Below, one piece after another: positions 8,565 to 14,483 of a DNA stretch of 14,483 nt. The notes beneath the pieces are model-generated. The model had not been told where the DNA came from. It saw only the letters and a program-made list of their open reading frames with translations, and did no database searches. The stretch covers positions 1-14,483 of the forward strand of contig CAYRWA010000029.1 in assembly GCA_964427915.1 (NCBI GenBank). Direction: 5' to 3'. The position numbers and the translations under genes are program-made. This DNA is from JAGLCW01 sp964427915. GTDB taxonomy: Bacteria; Caldisericota; Caldisericia; UBA6126. The stretch's first letter is position 1. Each line of letters opens with the position of its first letter.

Positions 8565-8810
8565 CTACATTTTCGGTCTTGCTTCATTTACTCGGATAGT
8601 ACGTCCGGAGAAATCTTTTTCATTGAGTGCAGCAATAGCGGTTTGTGCACTTTCTTCATCTGGCATTTCAACGAAACCAAAACCCTTTGAACGCCCTGTA
8701 TTACGGTCTTGAATGATACGAACGGAAGTGACTTCTCCGAAATTCTCAAAGGAAGCACGAAGATCGTCTTCTGTAGTTTGATACGGCAAATTCCCAACAT
8801 AAATGTTCAT
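8565..8810 (-). CDS. Small single-RRM RNA-binding protein
   Basis: An 81-residue protein that is essentially one RNA recognition motif. RNP2 is IYVGNL (residues 3-8) and RNP1 is KGFGFVEM (~42-49), with the aromatic side chains needed for stacking on RNA bases intact. Stand-alone RRM proteins of 80-100 residues occur in cyanobacteria and many other bacteria, often cold- or stress-induced, and bind single-stranded RNA. The start at 8810 is chosen because AGAGGAG lies five bases upstream and the RRM begins right there; an ATG eight codons earlier (8834) has no ribosome site and adds nothing conserved. It is monocistronic, with its own terminator, and diverges from the HD-domain gene across a 212-bp AT-rich spacer. 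The target RNA is unknown. Confidence 0.93.
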   Translation of the reverse strand: MNIYVGNLPYQTTEDDLRASFENFGEVTSVRIIQDRNTGRSKGFGFVEMPDEESAQTAIAALNEKDFSGRTIRVNEARPKM

Positions 8811-8949
8811 AAAAACTCCTCTAGCACCATGCATCTCATTTGTCTACTGACGATAGAATCAGTCATGGCTAACTCATAGTACGTAAATGGTACTGAAAAT
8901 AGTATACAACTTGTGGTATATCAATTTTTTATCCAAATACAAGAAATAT

Positions 8950-8978
8950 TTTAAAAATAGTAAAAAAAGCGCTACAAT
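8950..8978 (+). promoter_or_regulatory. Possible promoter for the HD-domain gene
   Basis: TACAAT at 8973-8978 matches the -10 consensus in five of six bases. A weak TTTAAA at 8950-8955 is spaced 17 bp upstream. Transcription would start near 8985, giving a ~38-nt leader containing TTTGGAGG. The -35 match is poor, so this is tentative. Confidence 0.35.
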
Positions 8979-9022
8979 TTATACAAATGCTCTTTATTTC
9001 AACCTATTTTTTTGGAGGAACT

Positions 9023-9589
9023 ATGACAAGACAAGAAGCAATAACCTTATGGAAACAATACAACTCAGAAGACCATCTTTTTCGTCATGCCTTAGCAGTT
9101 GAGGGAGCCATGAAGGCATATGCAAGAAAATATGACCAAGATATCGATTTGTGGGGAGTATGCGGTCTTTTGCACGATATTGATTTCGAGAAGTTTCCCG
9201 AGGAACATCCTGCAAAGGGTGTTGAAATCCTTGAAATAATGGGATGTAATTCAGAAATAATCCAAGCTGTGCAAGAACATGCAATGGATATAGATCACCG
9301 TGAAAGCTTATTGTCTAGAGCTTTGTATGCTTGTGATGAAATGGCTAGTTTTATAGTTGCCGTTGGTTTTGTCCGTCCCGATGGGCTCCAAGGGATGAAG
9401 CCTTCGTCGGTAAAGAAAAAAATGAAAAACAAACAATTTGCCGCAAAAGTAGATCGAGAACAACTTGTAAAAAGTGCAGAAGATCTTGGAGAAGATTTGT
9501 CCGACCATATTCAAGTCATTATTGAAGGCTTGCAAGAGCAAGAAAAAAGAGTGCGCGAAATGGATGGGTTTTTACTACTATCTCATTAA
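9023..9589 (+). CDS. HD-domain (HDIG-type) metal-dependent phosphohydrolase
   Basis: A 188-residue protein. The HD superfamily metal ligands are visible: H22, H51-D52 (in GLLHDIDFEK), H62, H86 (in VQEHAM) and D105 (in ACDEMA). The length and the HDIG-like pattern fit the small soluble HD hydrolases common in anaerobic bacteria; the family hydrolyses phosphate esters, often of nucleotides, but the substrate of this subgroup is not known. Start chosen at the ATG at 9023 because GGAGG lies five bases upstream; the ATG at 8987 sits in the predicted leader and lacks a ribosome site. The C-terminal ~50 residues (from ~140) are charged and helical. It ends 8 bp from the stop of the convergent prepilin gene, with no terminator between them. 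Confidence 0.92.
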   Translation: MTRQEAITLWKQYNSEDHLFRHALAVEGAMKAYARKYDQDIDLWGVCGLLHDIDFEKFPEEHPAKGVEILEIMGCNSEIIQAVQEHAMDIDHRESLLSRALYACDEMASFIVAVGFVRPDGLQGMKPSSVKKKMKNKQFAAKVDREQLVKSAEDLGEDLSDHIQVIIEGLQEQEKRVREMDGFLLLSH

Positions 9590-9597
9590 CAATCTTT

Positions 9598-10311
9598 TTA
9601 TGGTTCTGTTGGCGGTAGTCCTACGTGTACTCGTAGCGTGTCTATATTTACCGGACGATTTCCACCAACCTTCCAATATGCCCTCCATGAACCTCCATCA
9701 TCCAATACCAGGTTGACCTGATTGGACAATAGACCGTTGCCATCCATTACGTAGTCCATTGTATGGCTTTCTCCTTGCGTATCTTCAAAAGTAAAGTAAT
9801 AACCTTCACCAGGCTCAACGGAAATTTTATTGTTAAAGGGGGTGTATAGCACACCATCTACATTGGTGGAACGTTTCCACATGTTCACTTCTTCTTCTGT
9901 CCAGCCAAGACTAAGCTCTTGGTTTAGCAAATCCCAGCTCTGTCCATCATAGTCATTCATGGGTAGCCAAGAATTGGTTTCATTTTTGTACTCGATCATA
10001 ATTTCTGCAAGCCCGATAGAAATAGCATGCACTCCTTGACCAAGTCTTGTTTCTGTAGAGTACCACTGATCGTACCATTCTTCTTGATCGAGGCTATTCC
10101 AGTATTCATGATCCTCTTGCGATGGTTGAACGGCAAGCTCTTCAGCATTTTCCAAGGCTGTCTCTACTTGAAGAAATACCCCTCGAACACTATGTCGTAA
10201 AGTGGGTATTACCGAGATGATAACGAGAACCAATACGGCAATAATCAGGCTATATTCGAGAACAGTTTGCCCTTTTTCTTTTTTACTACACTTGAACATA
10301 CTTTTTCTCAT
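9598..10311 (-). CDS. Flp/type IVb prepilin-like protein with long C-terminal domain
   Basis: A 237-residue protein. After a basic leader of 14 residues comes KKEKG|QTVLEYSLII: the Gly before the cleavage site, Glu at +5 and Tyr at +6, as in Flp pilins, followed by a hydrophobic helix to about residue 37. Flp pilins are usually only 50-80 residues, whereas here about 190 residues of acidic, Trp-rich sequence follow, ending in a predicted beta-rich region (G-E-G-Y-Y-F-T-F, DDGGSWRAYW). It is therefore more likely a minor pilin or pseudopilin of TadE/TadF style than the main fibre subunit. ATG at 10311 has AAGGAAG five bases upstream. It follows the PH-like gene by 42 bp, probably in one operon. 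No tad assembly or prepilin peptidase genes lie within the window. Confidence 0.8.
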   Translation of the reverse strand: MRKSMFKCSKKEKGQTVLEYSLIIAVLVLVIISVIPTLRHSVRGVFLQVETALENAEELAVQPSQEDHEYWNSLDQEEWYDQWYSTETRLGQGVHAISIGLAEIMIEYKNETNSWLPMNDYDGQSWDLLNQELSLGWTEEEVNMWKRSTNVDGVLYTPFNNKISVEPGEGYYFTFEDTQGESHTMDYVMDGNGLLSNQVNLVLDDGGSWRAYWKVGGNRPVNIDTLRVHVGLPPTEP

Positions 10312-10353
10312 TGACGCTTCCTTGGTAGAATAGATACCATTTTCCTTTTCATA

Positions 10354-10896
10354 CTATAACTTGTTCCAACTTGCTTTCCCATCGTCTATCGTTATGTCGT
10401 TCCATATTTCTTGAAGAGCTGATAAGAGTTCGGTAGCAGGAATAGAAGAGAAGGTATAGTTCCACTGCCCGTAAGAAGTCACGATATGGAGCTTACCAGG
10501 CCGAATTTTTTGAGGCGGAGGATCTAGCAATTCATTGGCGTCGAACAAATAAGAGATGCTTTGAATATCGTCAACAGAAATTGTAAAATTGTCTTTATGC
10601 TCTTCTACGATTTCAGCTGGGTTCATGTCAAAATACTTGGCATAGTAATATAGCGTTACTCCCATCCGTATACTTCCTACTCGAATAGGGGCTCCTTTTT
10701 CTTTTTCATATTCTTCTTTTTTCCGCTTCATTTCTTGCTGTAGCAATCTTTTCGTAAAAGTTGCATGAACGATTTCTTGAGGAAACAAAACAACATTGCA
10801 ACTGACGGAATGAAAAGCGTTCTTTCTTAATCCAGCATAAGGGATTACTGCTAAAGCTTTTTGATTTTGAGGGGGCTGATTTTGTAGCTTTTGCAT
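10354..10896 (-). CDS. PH-like domain protein of unknown function
   Basis: A 180-residue cytoplasmic protein without signal peptide or membrane segment. I do not recognise a named family with certainty. Residues ~15-45 (VIPYAG...NVVLFPQEIVHATFTKRLL) and ~105-170 (ISVDDIQSISY..., KLHIVTSYGQWNYTF, then an amphipathic helix ELLSALQEIW) follow the pattern of bacterial PH-like proteins in which a first strand pair, a long charged helical insert (~47-68, Lys/Glu rich) and a final strand-helix unit occur. This fold assignment is inference. ATG at 10896 has AAGGAG six bases upstream. It leads a likely two-gene operon with the prepilin-like gene, so a role linked to that pilin or its secretion is possible. 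It diverges from the AspT-type antiporter over a 58-bp spacer. Confidence 0.7.
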   Translation of the reverse strand: MQKLQNQPPQNQKALAVIPYAGLRKNAFHSVSCNVVLFPQEIVHATFTKRLLQQEMKRKKEEYEKEKGAPIRVGSIRMGVTLYYYAKYFDMNPAEIVEEHKDNFTISVDDIQSISYLFDANELLDPPPQKIRPGKLHIVTSYGQWNYTFSSIPATELLSALQEIWNDITIDDGKASWNKL

Positions 10897-10932
10897 ATAG
10901 AGCTCCTTACTTGGATTTGATTTATGTACAAT

Positions 10933-10938
10933 ATTATA
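10933..10938 (-). promoter_or_regulatory. -10 element (TATAAT) for the PH-like/prepilin operon
   Basis: On the minus strand the sequence is a perfect TATAAT, placing the start near 10926 and giving a ~30-nt leader with AAGGAG. The -35 region falls inside the start of the divergent antiporter gene and matches the consensus poorly. The same AT-rich stretch offers TATACT (10937-10942) to the plus strand, so divergent promoters probably overlap here. Confidence 0.4.
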
Positions 10939-10954
10939 TACTCTTTTTCATATC

Positions 10955-12553
10955 ATGGAACTAGCAATCTTATGCATTGTATTGTTTTTTGGGTATTTAT
11001 TGGGTCAAATACAGATTAAGAGAGTTTCTCTTGGCACATCAGCTGTGCTTTTTGTAGCTCTTATTTTTGGCTATTTTGACTATTCCCTATCTCCTATCCT
11101 TACGGAATTTGGACTTGTTCTGTTTATGTATTCTGTTGGATTATTGGTAGGTCCTCGATTTTTCCGTATGTTTCGAAAAACAGGAATTCATTCTATTATT
11201 GCAGCTCTTGTAACCGCTATTAGCGGAGCCATCGGTGTCTGGATTGTATTTCAATGGCTACATATCCCGTATGATATCGCAACCGGTCTGTACTGTGGAG
11301 GATTGACAAATACTCCCGCACTAGCAGCTGCTATGCAAACAGCGGAAAAACAATTTTCTCTAGATGTTGCTGCAAGCATTTCTTCAGGATATGGAATTGC
11401 GTACCCCTTCGCAATGGTAAGCGTTGTGATTTTTATTCAGTTTCTTCCTATGATCATCAAAAAAGATCCACAGAAAGAAGAAGAAAAGTGGAACAAAATT
11501 GCAGAAAAAATGTATCCTCCTCTTGTTGCTTTTCAATGTATAGCAGAAAACCCTAGCATTGTTGGGAAGACAATTCAAGAGATTAATCCGGATCGAAGGT
11601 TTCGAACCAATTTTTCTCGTATTTTGCGCGGCGATACCATCCATATTGCTTCTCCTTCTTTTGTGATTGAAAAAGGAGATATTATACGTTTCGTTGGGCC
11701 AGCATCTGAACAGGACTTGGTGGAACAAATTATAGGAACCAGAACTACAAGCTGGGTAGACAAAAAAGAACAGAAGCGCGTGCGAGATGCTCGCGTGATG
11801 GAATCCAGTGTGATTGGAAAACGGTTGCGAGAGCTTCGTTTCTTTGCAAAATATGGAGTGATCGTAACAAGAATTATTCGAAGTGGATTCGAGTTTTCTC
11901 CTAACGGAAGCATGGTTTTAGAGATGGGAGATACCATTCGCATGATTGGTGATACCTCCTCTTTAGAAGAGGTAAAAAAGATTGTACAAGGAGATACGAA
12001 ACGCCTGGAACTAACCGATTTTGTTCCTTACCTGTTGGGGCTTCTGATTGGAGTTGGCATAGGATTTATACCCATTCCTATCCCCAACCATTTGCGAATT
12101 ACACTAGGAGCGTCCGGGGGAGTTTTTATTACAGCTCTTGTATTGGGTCATTTTGGTCGCATTGGTCGTTGGCGTTTTTATGTGCCCACCTCGGTGCATA
12201 ATTTTTCTATGGAGTTTGGACTTATGATTTTTTTAGCTGGTGCGGGTATGTTAGCTGGATCACGCATCGTTCCCATTATAGTGGAACATGGTTTGATTCT
12301 GTTCGTTGCAGGAGCAATTGTTACTTGCACGACAATTTTAATTACGTTTTTTGTGATGTGGAAGATATTGAAAATGAACATTCATGATATGCTTGGCTCT
12401 TTGAGCGGAGGTATGACAAATCCCCCTGCTCTATCGGCTGCGAACAGTCAATCCACTATGGGTCTTCCTACTATTGCTTACGCAGGGGTTATGCCCATGG
12501 CTCTCATATTTAAAATCCTAGTCGCACAGCTATTGCTTTTGGTATTGGCTTAA
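10955..12553 (+). CDS. AspT/YidE/YbjL-family antiporter with two RCK-C domains
   Basis: A 532-residue inner-membrane protein of the aspartate:alanine exchanger family. Two homologous membrane halves, each with about five hydrophobic helices, carry the family signature near residue 118 (GGLTNTPAL) and again near 486 (GGMTNPPAL). Between them are two tandem TrkA-C/RCK-C ligand-binding domains (~184-262 and ~274-345). Length and order are normal for the family. Members exchange carboxylates (aspartate for alanine in Tetragenococcus AspT, succinate in others); the substrate here is not determinable. The ATG at 10955 has no Shine-Dalgarno and lies ~5 nt from the start predicted from TATACT, so the mRNA may be leaderless. 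Its stop codon overlaps the ATG of the ZIP gene, implying translational coupling. Confidence 0.93.
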   Translation: MELAILCIVLFFGYLLGQIQIKRVSLGTSAVLFVALIFGYFDYSLSPILTEFGLVLFMYSVGLLVGPRFFRMFRKTGIHSIIAALVTAISGAIGVWIVFQWLHIPYDIATGLYCGGLTNTPALAAAMQTAEKQFSLDVAASISSGYGIAYPFAMVSVVIFIQFLPMIIKKDPQKEEEKWNKIAEKMYPPLVAFQCIAENPSIVGKTIQEINPDRRFRTNFSRILRGDTIHIASPSFVIEKGDIIRFVGPASEQDLVEQIIGTRTTSWVDKKEQKRVRDARVMESSVIGKRLRELRFFAKYGVIVTRIIRSGFEFSPNGSMVLEMGDTIRMIGDTSSLEEVKKIVQGDTKRLELTDFVPYLLGLLIGVGIGFIPIPIPNHLRITLGASGGVFITALVLGHFGRIGRWRFYVPTSVHNFSMEFGLMIFLAGAGMLAGSRIVPIIVEHGLILFVAGAIVTCTTILITFFVMWKILKMNIHDMLGSLSGGMTNPPALSAANSQSTMGLPTIAYAGVMPMALIFKILVAQLLLLVLA

Positions 12554-13416
12554 TGGAAAACATAGGCATTGCCTTTTTATATACTTTGATTGCTGGTTTA
12601 TCTACAGGTATTGGTGGAATCATTGCATTTTTTACAAAACAAACCAATACAAAATTTCTTTCTGTCGTGCTTGGTTTTTCTGCTGGCGTCATGATCTATA
12701 TTTCTTTTGTAGAGATTCTTCCTGAAGCTTTCGACGAATTGAACCATCTCCTTGGATCGTTTCAGGGGTCGCTCATCACTATTGTATCTTTTTTTGCTGG
12801 GATTGGCTTGATCATGCTTATAGACCGATGCATTCCCTGCTACGAAAACCCTCACGAAATTAAAAGAGTGGAAGATATTGCAAGCAAACAGTCGTTTCCC
12901 AAAAAAATGAAAACGAAATGCAAAAGACACTCCAATACATGTCTGGATATTTCTACATTGAATCCCGCCAAGCTGAAACGGATTGGCATTTTGATGGCCG
13001 TATGTATTGCCATTCATAATTTCCCCGAAGGATTTGCTACCTTTGTGACTGTTTCCAAAGATCCTACCTTGGGTATTATGATTGCACTAGCTATTGCTAT
13101 TCACAATATACCGGAAGGGATTTCGGTCTCCATTCCCATTTACTACGCAACGGGCAATCGACGATTGGCCTTGTTCTATTCTTTTTTATCCGGATTGGCA
13201 GAACCCTTGGGGGCCATAATGGCCTATTTTATCCTTCAGTTTTTCTTATCGGATTTGGTGTTAGGAATTATCTTGGCAATTGTTGCTGGCATTATGGTGT
13301 TTGTTTCTTTTGACGAGCTTCTTCCTGTGGCAGAAGAATACGGAGAACACCACCTAGCTATTTATGGGTTGATTGGTGGAATGGCATTTATCGCCATCAG
13401 CATGCTGTTTATCTAA
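12553..13416 (+). CDS. zupT: ZIP-family divalent metal transporter (ZupT-like)
   Basis: A 287-residue inner-membrane protein that imports zinc and other divalent cations in the well-studied members of the family. The two metal-site helices carry H155-N-F-P-E159-G and H184-N-I-P-E188-G, and a following helix has E217-P-L-G-A; together these form the binuclear centre. About eight membrane helices are visible. It is ~20-30 residues longer than E. coli ZupT owing to a soluble loop (~93-150) between helices 3 and 4 with C93-x2-C96 and C123-x2-H126-x3-C130, a possible metal-binding or sensing loop. The ATG overlaps the antiporter TAA by one base (TAATG) and has no separate ribosome site, so it is translated by coupling. 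A terminator follows directly. The gene symbol is by family resemblance. Confidence 0.92.
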   Translation: MENIGIAFLYTLIAGLSTGIGGIIAFFTKQTNTKFLSVVLGFSAGVMIYISFVEILPEAFDELNHLLGSFQGSLITIVSFFAGIGLIMLIDRCIPCYENPHEIKRVEDIASKQSFPKKMKTKCKRHSNTCLDISTLNPAKLKRIGILMAVCIAIHNFPEGFATFVTVSKDPTLGIMIALAIAIHNIPEGISVSIPIYYATGNRRLALFYSFLSGLAEPLGAIMAYFILQFFLSDLVLGIILAIVAGIMVFVSFDELLPVAEEYGEHHLAIYGLIGGMAFIAISMLFI

Positions 13417-13453
13417 AAAAGAGGATAGCACCTTCCGATGCCACCCTCTTTTT
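13416..13453. terminator. Bidirectional terminator between zupT-like and half-ferritin genes
   Basis: Outer stem AAAAAGAGG (13416-13424) with CCTCTTTTT (13445-13453), and an inner GCA/TGC pairing in the 20-nt loop. A and T runs on both sides serve the ZIP gene ending at 13416 and the minus-strand gene ending at 13480. Confidence 0.8.
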
Positions 13454-13479
13454 CAACATTGTACCCTGAAAAGCAAACT

Positions 13480-13782
13480 CTATTTCAGTTTTTCAATTTC
13501 TTCTTCGACTTCTTCAGCGCCTTCTTTGTAAAATTTTTCTTCATCAGGAGCAAGCTCTTTCAGAAGTCGTAAAAATTCTCCCGCATGCACTCGTTCTTCA
13601 TCGGCAATATCTATGAGTACTTCCTGTGCCAACTTGTGATCAATTGATTCTGCTAGCTGCATGTATAGCTGAACCGCTTCATACTCAGCAGCAATCATAA
13701 AACGAATAGCTCGGATCAGTTCTTCATGGGTTAGCTTGCGATCTTCTTTCAATCCAGCAAATGGATGTCCAAAATCTGGCAT
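13480..13782 (-). CDS. Half-size ferritin-like protein (EncFtn/rubrerythrin-type)
   Basis: A 100-residue, mostly helical protein. Helix 1 carries E33-Y-E-A and helix 2 carries E62-E63-R-V-H66, an ExxH motif. As I recall, encapsulated ferritin of Rhodospirillum uses E32, E62 and H65, so the spacing matches a two-helix protein that must dimerise to build a four-helix diiron site. Such proteins oxidise and store iron or act in peroxide defence; no encapsulin shell gene is visible here. The C-terminus is a Glu/Lys-rich helix. The start at 13782 is chosen because AAAGGAG lies seven bases upstream; an ATG six codons earlier (13800) overlaps that site and has none of its own. It faces the ZIP gene across a shared terminator, a loose metal-handling neighbourhood. 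Confidence 0.85.
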   Translation of the reverse strand: MPDFGHPFAGLKEDRKLTHEELIRAIRFMIAAEYEAVQLYMQLAESIDHKLAQEVLIDIADEERVHAGEFLRLLKELAPDEEKFYKEGAEEVEEEIEKLK

Positions 13783-13830
13783 TTGTGATCTCCTTTCCAA
13801 AACAGTTCAAAAAGTAACAACACTACTATT

Positions 13831-13858
13831 AGTATAGGAAACCAGCAATTAGACTCAA
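13831..13858 (-). promoter_or_regulatory. Sigma-70 promoter of the half-ferritin gene
   Basis: On the minus strand TTGAGT (13858-13853) and TATACT (13836-13831) are spaced 16 bp, four and five of six consensus bases. The predicted start near 13824 gives a ~42-nt leader containing AAAGGAG. I see no obvious metal-regulator box or palindrome overlapping it. Confidence 0.6.
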
Positions 13859-14069
13859 GATGTAGATTTCTGTCAAAATGATCCCTTTCGTGTGCCTGAT
13901 TTCTTGCTGATTTCCTTTCAATTATGAAACGTAGGGGAACGAACTGGTTTTGATATAACGTGTAAATTTGGATTTAGATCATTCTTGTTTCCTGTGTTCT
14001 AACAATTCAGCAAAAGAAAGTAGTAATTATTGGAAAACAATCCTAAAAAACAGAACAAATTAAAAGTTA
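13859..14069. other. Gene-free spacer with an imperfect direct repeat
   Basis: No convincing gene on either strand; stop codons interrupt all frames. The only structure is an imperfect direct repeat, ATTATTGGAAAACAATCC (14026-14043) and GTTATTGGAAATAAATCC (14065-14082), about 40 bases apart, leading into the stalk-domain fragment. Confidence 0.4.
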
Positions 14070-14285
14070 TTGGAAATAAATCCAAAACTATTTCCTATGA
14101 AACGCATACAAGAAGGAGTAAATCCTGATGCACATTGGAATGGAGCACTTGTTTCTCCAGGAGCTAATAGCTCTTTCATCGCTCCCCTCCGCCTTGTTTT
14201 TGAATTCACCGGTCACAAAGTAGACTGGAACCCCGATACACAGGAAATAACTGTAACCTATCCTGCGTCAGAAGCAAAAGAATAG
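14070..14285 (+). pseudogene. Decayed stalk-domain (copper amine oxidase N-like) fragment
   Basis: A 71-codon frame beginning with TTG immediately after a stop. Its last ~33 residues (SSFIAPLRLVFEFTGHKVDW, then N-P-D-T-Q-E-I-T-V-T) match only the second half of a stalk domain, equivalent to RTLVPIRFISEAFGA...W in the two intact proteins of this window. The normal GR(T/V)xVPLR motif is degraded, the first half is missing, and neither the TTG nor the ATG at 14097 has a ribosome site; the only good AGAAGGAG (14111-14118) drives an out-of-frame ATG at 14128 that stops after 31 codons. A relic of a larger surface-protein gene is the simplest reading; a short real gene is less likely. Confidence 0.5.
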
Positions 14286-14328
14286 ATCAATAAGCAATGT
14301 GACGTAATAAACATTATGAGATAATTTT

Positions 14329-14361
14329 CAAGTGCCTCTGCGAATGATTCGGAGGCACTTG
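14329..14361. terminator. Strong hairpin without T run downstream of the stalk fragment
   Basis: CAAGTGCCTC (14329-14338) pairs with GAGGCACTTG (14352-14361); after a 2-nt bulge, CGAA/TTCG extends the stem around a 3-nt loop. Neither strand has a T tract after it, so it is not a standard intrinsic terminator. It could end either the relic on its left or the minus-strand gene entering from the right. Confidence 0.45.
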
Positions 14362-14363
14362 GT

Positions 14364-14378
14364 GACAAATCATTTGTC
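14364..14378. repeat. Short near-perfect palindrome, possible operator
   Basis: GACAAATCATTTGTC is two 7-bp arms around a single central base. It follows the hairpin by three bases. The symmetry suits a dimeric regulator, but no promoter is evident beside it, so a function is speculative. Confidence 0.3.
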
Positions 14379-14392
14379 TATTTCCCATGAGA

Positions 14393-14483
14393 CTATAATA
14401 TTCCCAATTGAATCTTCTTTAGTGTGGGAATGACTAAAGCACCAAGAAAGAATGATCCTAGTATGTATTGCTTTTGTACAGAC
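14393..14483 (-). CDS. Possible 3' end of a membrane protein gene (partial)
   Basis: On the minus strand, starting from the right window edge, a frame of 29 codons ends in TAG (14395-14393). It contains a hydrophobic stretch (YILGSFFLGALVIPTL) followed by K-K-I-Q-L-G-I-L, like a last membrane helix with a basic cytoplasmic end. The fragment is too short to name, and a second frame is also open here. Confidence 0.35.
   Translation of the reverse strand, partial: SVQKQYILGSFFLGALVIPTLKKIQLGIL

Noticed and set aside
8811..8834. Upstream ATG (8834) for the RRM protein
   Set aside because: No ribosome site before it; the ATG at 8810 has AGAGGAG at ideal spacing and starts the RRM directly.
8987..9022. 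Upstream ATG (8987) for the HD protein
   Set aside because: Lies within the predicted leader without a ribosome site; GGAGG precedes the ATG at 9023.
11384..11943. Minus-strand frames inside the antiporter gene
   Set aside because: They oppose the well-supported RCK-C domains and show no coding signals.
13783..13800. Upstream ATG (13800) for the half-ferritin
   Set aside because: It would be read through the AAAGGAG that serves the ATG at 13782.
14128..14223. 31-codon ATG frame with AGAAGGAG upstream
   Set aside because: The peptide has no domain-like pattern and the frame conflicts with the stalk-domain similarity; the ribosome-like site is probably chance.
1..14483. tRNA, rRNA, riboswitch, CRISPR or insertion sequence
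   Set aside because: I looked for cloverleaf ends, regularly spaced repeats, transposase motifs and terminal inverted repeats and found none that hold.

Overview
The window looks like a piece of a bacterial chromosome of low to moderate GC content. Most genes have strong Shine-Dalgarno sites (AAGGAGG, GGAGG, AAAGGAG), the usable promoter boxes are sigma-70 type, and intrinsic terminators are well formed. Two large exported proteins end in 'copper amine oxidase N-like' stalk domains, which are typical of Bacillota and some other anaerobic, often thermophilic lineages such as Caldisericota. A half-size ferritin-like protein and a Flp-type prepilin fit the same picture. No marker gene fixes the phylum, so the lineage is a guess. 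There is no rRNA, tRNA, CRISPR array, transposase or phage gene in the window.

Layout. Bases 1-3135 (+) hold the 3' part of a very large, probably abundant surface protein with EF-hand-like loops, two Ig-like domains and a C-terminal stalk domain. It converges, across a strong bidirectional terminator, with a minus-strand block read from right to left. That block consists of an RRM RNA-binding protein (8810-8565, own terminator), a membrane PAS histidine kinase with a degenerate ATP-binding region (8427-6898), a YgjP-like zinc metallopeptidase (6860-6117), and a secreted beta-propeller protein with a stalk domain (6062-3288). At 9023 a plus-strand HD-domain phosphohydrolase begins. It converges with only 8 bp of separation on a minus-strand pair: a PH-like protein of unknown role (10896-10354) and an atypical long Flp-type prepilin (10311-9598).

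From 10955 a plus-strand pair encodes an AspT/YidE-type carboxylate antiporter and a ZIP metal transporter whose ATG overlaps the antiporter stop codon. A bidirectional terminator separates it from a minus-strand EncFtn/rubrerythrin-like half-ferritin with a clear promoter. The last ~700 bases are gene-poor: a decayed stalk-domain fragment, a strong hairpin, a short palindrome, and possibly the 3' end of a membrane protein gene entering from the right.

Taken together the window mixes cell-surface architecture (two stalk proteins, a remnant stalk, a pilin), signalling (a possible pseudokinase) and metal handling (ZIP transporter facing a half-ferritin). The sequence does not show a single dedicated multi-gene defence or biosynthetic system. 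The most unusual parts are the altered kinase, the PH-like/prepilin pair, the overlapping antiporter-ZIP pair and the calcium-loop surface protein.
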